Shown here: piece after piece, positions 6,659 to 10,900 of the stretch | How positions within the stretch are numbered: position 1 is the stretch's first letter | Layout: every line of letters starts with the position of its first letter | NCBI GenBank assembly: GCA_027023175.1 | Contig: JALVWW010000163.1 | Span: 1 to 10,900, forward strand | Origin: Campylobacterales bacterium | GTDB lineage: Bacteria; Campylobacterota; Campylobacteria; Campylobacterales; JALSKU01 | DNA length: 10,900 nt | Direction: 5' to 3' | The notes under the pieces: generated by a model | The model's input: the letters and a program-made list of their open reading frames with translations, nothing else | What the model was told of the DNA's origin: nothing | Database searches by the model: none | Made by a program: the position numbers and the translations under genes

Positions 6659-7542
6659 GTCATATTGAAATCAAGTCCAATGGGGTTGAAAATACAAAGT
6701 TTTAGTCTAATTGTATTGCCAGTTTGTTTAAATATAAAGGTTGATACATGTTCTATTAAAGTAGATTTATTGCCATTGCTATATTTATCACCCATCCAAG
6801 GTCTGTAGTTGTAGTAAAATGAGAGATTTTGATCTCCCGAGACACCTTCAGGAACTACAGCATAAGCACTCCAGACAAGTTGGAAATGCTCATAAACAGT
6901 CGAAGCATTATTTTCTACAAATTGAAGTATATCCTCATTGCCCGGCATTTTTCTAACTCTTAAGACATAATCATGATCAACTGTGCCGCTATAATCATTC
7001 CATCCATACTTTGTGATATCGAATTGGTTTGGAAGCCCTGTAAAGATAATAGCCACAGAACTGTTTACATCGCTAAGATTGACATCACCATATGAAAGAG
7101 TATATATGACATCTTCAGCATAAGATAGTTGACTACCTGCAGTATCTATTTGTGTTTTACTTGTATTGGGACTTGTAAGATCTATAAAACCACTCCAGCC
7201 GGGAGTCGTAGAATTACCTTCAAAACTTTCATTATCATACCCTATCCATTCAAGAATTTTATAGCTTTCATTCGCATCTACCAATGATGTGATATTTGTA
7301 TCATTTGGTGGAAGCTTTCTGGCAATCGTGCTATTTTTTACTCTATATGAGAGGAATTTTGCTATTTGATATAAAGCCAATTCAGTTTTTGTTTGTAATG
7401 TATTGATGCTTCTTGAATATATATATGATTCATATATTTTTGCCACAATACCACTTCCTATGACTGCGACTATTCCCAAAACAATTATAACAAAAATCAT
7501 TTCTATCATTGTAAAAGCTAAATGGTTTTTTATATTTTTCAA
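6631..7542 (-). CDS. MshO/PilW-like (GspJ-like) pseudopilin
   Basis: A 303-residue type IV prepilin-like protein. The N-terminus ends the short leader at NHLA| and continues FTMIEMIFVIIVLGIVAVIG, with Glu5 present; position -1 is Ala rather than Gly, a substitution tolerated by prepilin peptidases. After the helix comes a coiled region (SINTLQTKTELALYQIAKFL) and a large globular domain rich in Asn, Asp and Ser. Size and architecture fit the PilW/MshO/GspJ class of minor subunits. The start is TTG at 7542, inside TTGA shared with the preceding gene's stop, with AGGA 7 nt upstream (7550-7553); no in-frame ATG precedes the cleavage site. Eight D/E-X-N-X-S/T sequons are present (for example DTNIT, DVNLS, DVNSS, DQNLS, DFNMT). 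The name is by architecture and is not a confirmed orthology. Confidence 0.82.
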   Translation of the reverse strand: MKNIKNHLAFTMIEMIFVIIVLGIVAVIGSGIVAKIYESYIYSRSINTLQTKTELALYQIAKFLSYRVKNSTIARKLPPNDTNITSLVDANESYKILEWIGYDNESFEGNSTTPGWSGFIDLTSPNTSKTQIDTAGSQLSYAEDVIYTLSYGDVNLSDVNSSVAIIFTGLPNQFDITKYGWNDYSGTVDHDYVLRVRKMPGNEDILQFVENNASTVYEHFQLVWSAYAVVPEGVSGDQNLSFYYNYRPWMGDKYSNGNKSTLIEHVSTFIFKQTGNTIRLKLCIFNPIGLDFNMTFCKEKVVF

Positions 7543-8207
7543 GGGAATGTCCTGTATAGCAACTCATAACTTCCTATATTTGCTGAAAATGCACGCAAGG
7601 TGGTTATGTGCTCATTGTTTGTGGTATCTACTACTTTTACTTCAACCATTTTAAGATTTGTACTAGGAGTAACACCGATGGTATTGATATTCATGTTTAA
7701 AAGAGGTGACGAAGAGTAGGTTGCATTATCATCTATGTATTTTACAGTAGTAGTTATATTAAAATCTTTGATATAGTCACCTACTCCACCATTTGTAATA
7801 GATTCTGTAATACCATTAAAATCATCTATGTCATCAAAATCATTAGTATTTTCATGACCAAGTATCAAACTAGCTTGAGTAATTTGACTATAAAATTTTC
7901 TTCTATAGTTTTCTTTAAAATGCCCAATTCTTCTTGTGGATGTATTATCTGGATATCTAGATAGATTGTTATCTCCTTGAGTTACATCAAATACTTGTAG
8001 GGTTTGAGATGCATTGCTTTCATTCCAAGGGTATGTCAAGATATCCCCTATCTTTGTTGCTCCTGCAAGAATAGCTTCTTGGTTTATATTAAATTCATTA
8101 GATTTATTGGCTTGAGAAAGAAGTAAAGGGACGCTCATAAGAGCTATAGAGATAACTACGATAGCAACAATTAACTCTATAAGAGTAAAGCCCTTTCTCG
8201 TCACCAT
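7539..8207 (-). CDS. MshD/PilV-like pseudopilin
   Basis: A 222-residue protein with a textbook prepilin N-terminus: MVTRKG|FTLIELIVAIVVIS, cleavage after Gly6 and Glu at mature position 5, then a helix to about residue 40 and a globular domain ending ...ELLYRTFP. Class: PilV/MshD/GspI-H-like minor subunits, processed at the inner membrane by a prepilin peptidase and assembled by a T4P or type II secretion-type machine that is not in this window. The ATG at 8207 overlaps the upstream stop by 7 nt (ATGGTGA) and has AAGGA (8212-8216) just upstream, so it is coupled to the large protein. Its own stop overlaps the next pseudopilin's TTG. Four bacterial N-glycosylation sequons are present (ESNAS, DNNLS, DDNAT, DFNIT). 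Confidence 0.82.
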   Translation of the reverse strand: MVTRKGFTLIELIVAIVVISIALMSVPLLLSQANKSNEFNINQEAILAGATKIGDILTYPWNESNASQTLQVFDVTQGDNNLSRYPDNTSTRRIGHFKENYRRKFYSQITQASLILGHENTNDFDDIDDFNGITESITNGGVGDYIKDFNITTTVKYIDDNATYSSSPLLNMNINTIGVTPSTNLKMVEVKVVDTTNNEHITTLRAFSANIGSYELLYRTFP

Positions 8208-10900
8208 TCAATCCTTTTTGATCTTTTAGAGCTTATATTAAGATCTACAGTTTTTCCTGGCTGTCCTATACCTGCCCAGCTTCCAACGCCTGAAAAATCA
8301 ACATAAAAATAATTGTATATTGCATTTTGATTGTATGGATTATAAGTAAGCCAAGAAGATGAATTAATATCTATTCTCTCTTTGTATGGATATTTATTGC
8401 CACTATATGTAATAGTTGTATTTTCTACTCCGGAGATTGTACTACTCACAGGTGTGATATTTACAAGATTTGTTGGAGTGGTGTTTGTGAGTGGATATCC
8501 ATATATTTGTCCACTATTGCTACTATTGTGATCTTTGTTTACATACCAATAAACACCATCAATGCTTTCAACTCCCAAAGAAGTAAAGTTAGATTTGTTA
8601 CAGTCTTTGCAGTATACTTCATAATATATTTTTGCATTATTTATAATATTTGAACTACTGCTGTAGTCAGGTGCATGAACTCTACCATAATAAAAAGTTG
8701 TATTTTGATCTAGTGAGATAGATCCTTGTGTATTATTTTCATCTGTTACATTAATATCATTTATGGTAAATTTAAATGGGTTTACTGCTGTAGTGCTATT
8801 TCTATCAAAATTTATTTTTATTTTTACATTAGCTGTTCCATTGTTGTCTATTGCAAAAACATCTTTTGATATATTTGTAAGAGAAAAATTATTGTTAGAC
8901 ATTAAACTATCACCTGTTGTAGATGTATTTTTCTCTTGATATATTATTTTGGTTAAGCCGGTAATGAAGAGTGGAGTATATGTTATATTGTAGTTACTCT
9001 TTTTAGCATAGCAGGTACTATTATAATTTTTTGTTGTAATATTTTGTTTATTTTTTGCTGTAATATTTAAGTCCAATATTGCTGCCATAGAGTCATTTAT
9101 ATTATTAGACAAATAGGTAAAATTACTGGTAAAATCTTTAAAGGCTGCGTTTATACTAAAATGATCCGGAATAATAGATAATATTTGACTATTTTGAGTT
9201 ATAAATCTTTTATTGATTGTAGAATCTTTGGTGTCAACTTTAGCATACTCAGTTCCTATCAACTCTTTTGTGGTTAAATTAAGGTCTCCTACTTCATTAT
9301 AATTTAGTGTTATATTGACTTCGCCATTTTTGAATGTGAGAGAGCTTGTGGTAGATATTGTTCCTGTTATACAACCTTGTGAACTATTGGTTTCATTGTA
9401 GTCAAGTTCTGGTGATGTAGCACTATTTATTGCTAATGTTTCATTATAGTCTTCTACCGGCTGATTATTTATATCAACTGCTTGTATAGTTATGTTAAAT
9501 TCATTTCCAGCCCTTATGTTTGTTGGAATATTTATTATATTGAATTTATCTGGTCTTATTGCAAAGTTATCTCTAGAACATATAGATTGTGTTAAATTTG
9601 GATTGTTGAAAACACATTGTACACATTGGTCGTTGTGGTTTGGAGAAGAGTTTGTTGCAGGATTGCACTCTAATGCACATGGACATTTATCTTCTGGATA
9701 CCCATTCCCTTCGTTACAGTAAGAGTTATCATATACTTCTCCAGTTAAAACACCCCAAATACAGGCATAGTCATTATATGTTGTATTGGTTGAACTGTTG
9801 CTACATTTTCCTCTCCAATCTACAATACTTCCATATCTATCAACTAAATATTTTACTCTAAACCTTAAGTTTTTATTGGCTTTTGGATAGCTAAGAGTGA
9901 GAGATTTTGATGACTGGTTGACAAATGTTACATTGTTTTCCCATAGTGCAGGATTTGTTTGACACTCCGTTTCTGAAGTTGGATTTTTTATAAGATCAAT
10001 TCCTACTAGTGCATCTATATTTTTTGGAGTTTCCATATCACTATCCAAGCTTACCGCTTTAACTTCAAAAAGATTATTTGCGATTTGAGTATATAGTGCA
10101 TTTATGCTGCTATTTTCATCTTTGGGTACCATTGTACCGTCTATATAGTCTTTATTAACAACATTAAATGATCCAAAAGTTGGTACATAGGTATCACCTA
10201 TAGTATTAAAGTCTTGACATTTTGGGATAGGTATAGGATTTGCAATCTCTAAAAAATCAGTTTTATATGAAGCTTTGAAAATAAAAATATCATCCAAATT
10301 TATTGTGGTGGTATTATCATTTATTACAAATGTTCCATTTATATCTATAAAAGCTTTATCGTTATCATTACTAAAATCCAATGTTGGGTAAAGTGTTCCC
10401 CCTGATGTACTTGTTGCCCCATCACCCAATCGCCAATCACTTTGATTTAAATCATTTACAAATTCTCCTATATCATCTCCTAAAGCATCAGTAATATGAA
10501 TAAAATTATTAAAATCTGTATTTTTTATAAAAGTTGTTTCTTGCACATAATTGAAATTTTTATAGTCAACACTTATTTTTACATTTTTTGCTGTCTCAAT
10601 ATCTGTATCAGTAGAATCTTTTTTCATATTTGCTATCCACAAAGATATCTTATATTTTTGATTTTGCACCAAATCTTGTATAAAGTTTTTATTTTCATAA
10701 ACAGTTTGGTTATTTTCATCTGTAATTTTATCTATATAGTAACAAACCCTAGGCTCATATAAATCTGTTGCAAAAGCAACAACACTAGGAAAATATTTAT
10801 CTCCCTCGGAGGTTAATGTTATGGTTGCTTCCGTATCTCCATTATTGATAAGAGAACTGATATCATGGTTTTGGATATCTATACCCTGATTGTTTATGAT
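8201..10900 (-). CDS. very large Asn/Thr/Ser-rich surface protein, MshQ-like, 5' end outside the window
   Basis: The frame is open from the stop at 8201 to the right edge (899 residues visible), so the real start lies beyond 10900; an apparent start at 10672 is an internal TTG. Visible layout, N to C: a beta-rich stretch with YEPRVCYYIDKI; a Cys-rich module (nine Cys, 9578-9805); FAIRPDKFNIINIPTNIRAG leading an Ig-like section (NEFNITIQAVDINNQPVEDY); more Asn-rich beta sequence; then TTFYYGRVHAPDY and IYYEVYCKDC; and a C-terminal FYVDFSGVGSWAGIG...RIEW block. The 'FAIRPDKF' and 'YYGRVHAP' patterns recall the DUF6701/MshQ family, a loose resemblance only. No sorting motif or membrane anchor is visible at the C-terminus. 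Twenty-two D/E-X-N-X-S/T sequons occur. It is directly coupled to three pseudopilins, so a pilus-tip adhesin or secreted pilus-associated protein is the best guess. Confidence 0.75.
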   Translation of the reverse strand: MINNQGIDIQNHDISSLINNGDTEATITLTSEGDKYFPSVVAFATDLYEPRVCYYIDKITDENNQTVYENKNFIQDLVQNQKYKISLWIANMKKDSTDTDIETAKNVKISVDYKNFNYVQETTFIKNTDFNNFIHITDALGDDIGEFVNDLNQSDWRLGDGATSTSGGTLYPTLDFSNDNDKAFIDINGTFVINDNTTTINLDDIFIFKASYKTDFLEIANPIPIPKCQDFNTIGDTYVPTFGSFNVVNKDYIDGTMVPKDENSSINALYTQIANNLFEVKAVSLDSDMETPKNIDALVGIDLIKNPTSETECQTNPALWENNVTFVNQSSKSLTLSYPKANKNLRFRVKYLVDRYGSIVDWRGKCSNSSTNTTYNDYACIWGVLTGEVYDNSYCNEGNGYPEDKCPCALECNPATNSSPNHNDQCVQCVFNNPNLTQSICSRDNFAIRPDKFNIINIPTNIRAGNEFNITIQAVDINNQPVEDYNETLAINSATSPELDYNETNSSQGCITGTISTTSSLTFKNGEVNITLNYNEVGDLNLTTKELIGTEYAKVDTKDSTINKRFITQNSQILSIIPDHFSINAAFKDFTSNFTYLSNNINDSMAAILDLNITAKNKQNITTKNYNSTCYAKKSNYNITYTPLFITGLTKIIYQEKNTSTTGDSLMSNNNFSLTNISKDVFAIDNNGTANVKIKINFDRNSTTAVNPFKFTINDINVTDENNTQGSISLDQNTTFYYGRVHAPDYSSSSNIINNAKIYYEVYCKDCNKSNFTSLGVESIDGVYWYVNKDHNSSNSGQIYGYPLTNTTPTNLVNITPVSSTISGVENTTITYSGNKYPYKERIDINSSSWLTYNPYNQNAIYNYFYVDFSGVGSWAGIGQPGKTVDLNISSKRSKRIEW
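9578..9805 (-). other. Cys-rich module within the large surface protein
   Basis: Nine cysteines fall within about 76 residues, between RGKCSNSS and SICSRDNF, including KCPCALEC and QCVQC; elsewhere the protein has few. In an exported protein these would probably form disulfides or, less likely, bind metal. The module immediately precedes the FAIRPDKF boundary to the Ig-like section, so it may be a small folded domain or hinge. No known family is recognised. Confidence 0.6.

Noticed and set aside
7403..7654. Plus-strand ORF across the pseudopilin junction
   Set aside because: Antisense to two supported prepilin-like N- and C-termini; hydrophobic composition merely mirrors the opposite strand. 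Plus ORFs at 9492-9722 and 9640-9861 are rejected likewise.
10496..10672. Start of the large surface protein at 10672, and a plus-strand ORF at 10496-10762
   Set aside because: The minus frame stays open to 10900 with coherent coding sequence, so 10672 is an internal TTG; the plus-strand ORF is a low-complexity shadow of it.

Overview
The window looks like a Campylobacterota (epsilonproteobacterial) chromosome. It is AT-rich, carries a futalosine-pathway menaquinone gene (mqnC), a long-form hibernation factor and a short RecG, and has type IV-like pseudopilins of the style common in Sulfurimonas/Sulfurovum-type genomes. The genus cannot be fixed from this sequence. I see no rRNA, tRNA, CRISPR array or insertion sequence.

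Left part, minus strand (1-1325): the 5' portion of an EAL/HDOD-type signalling gene runs off the left edge. Upstream of it is a RarD-type EamA transporter. Its start codon overlaps the stop of an unlisted 27-residue single-membrane-segment ORF that has a good Shine-Dalgarno sequence. A 71-bp divergent promoter region (1326-1396) separates this from the plus-strand genes.

Middle, plus strand (1397-5602): mqnC, a periplasmic M16-fold protein that has lost the zinc-binding motif, and recG form a tight unit with gaps of 47 and 4 nt. recG converges on a minus-strand long-form hpf gene with a 4-nt overlap of stop codons. A 10-bp hairpin inside the last codons of recG may terminate hpf transcripts.

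Right part, minus strand (5599-10900), in transcription order: a very large Asn/Thr/Ser-rich surface protein whose 5' end lies outside the window (open through 10900), then three pseudopilins (MshD/PilV-like, MshO/PilW-like, MshP/PilX-like), then hpf. All four pilus-type genes overlap end to start, and two junctions use a TTG start inside TTGA. The set resembles the D-O-P-Q accessory end of MSHA-type pilus operons with the large Q-like protein moved to the front. It is probably a minor-pilin complex plus a tip or surface protein.

The most interesting signal is that these four proteins carry 36 matches to the bacterial N-glycosylation sequon D/E-X-N-X-S/T (X not Pro): 22 in the visible 899 residues of the large protein and 14 in the three pseudopilins. 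The other five full-length proteins (RarD, MqnC, M16, RecG, Hpf; about 1,850 residues) contain none. This suggests a heavily N-glycosylated pilus-type surface structure.
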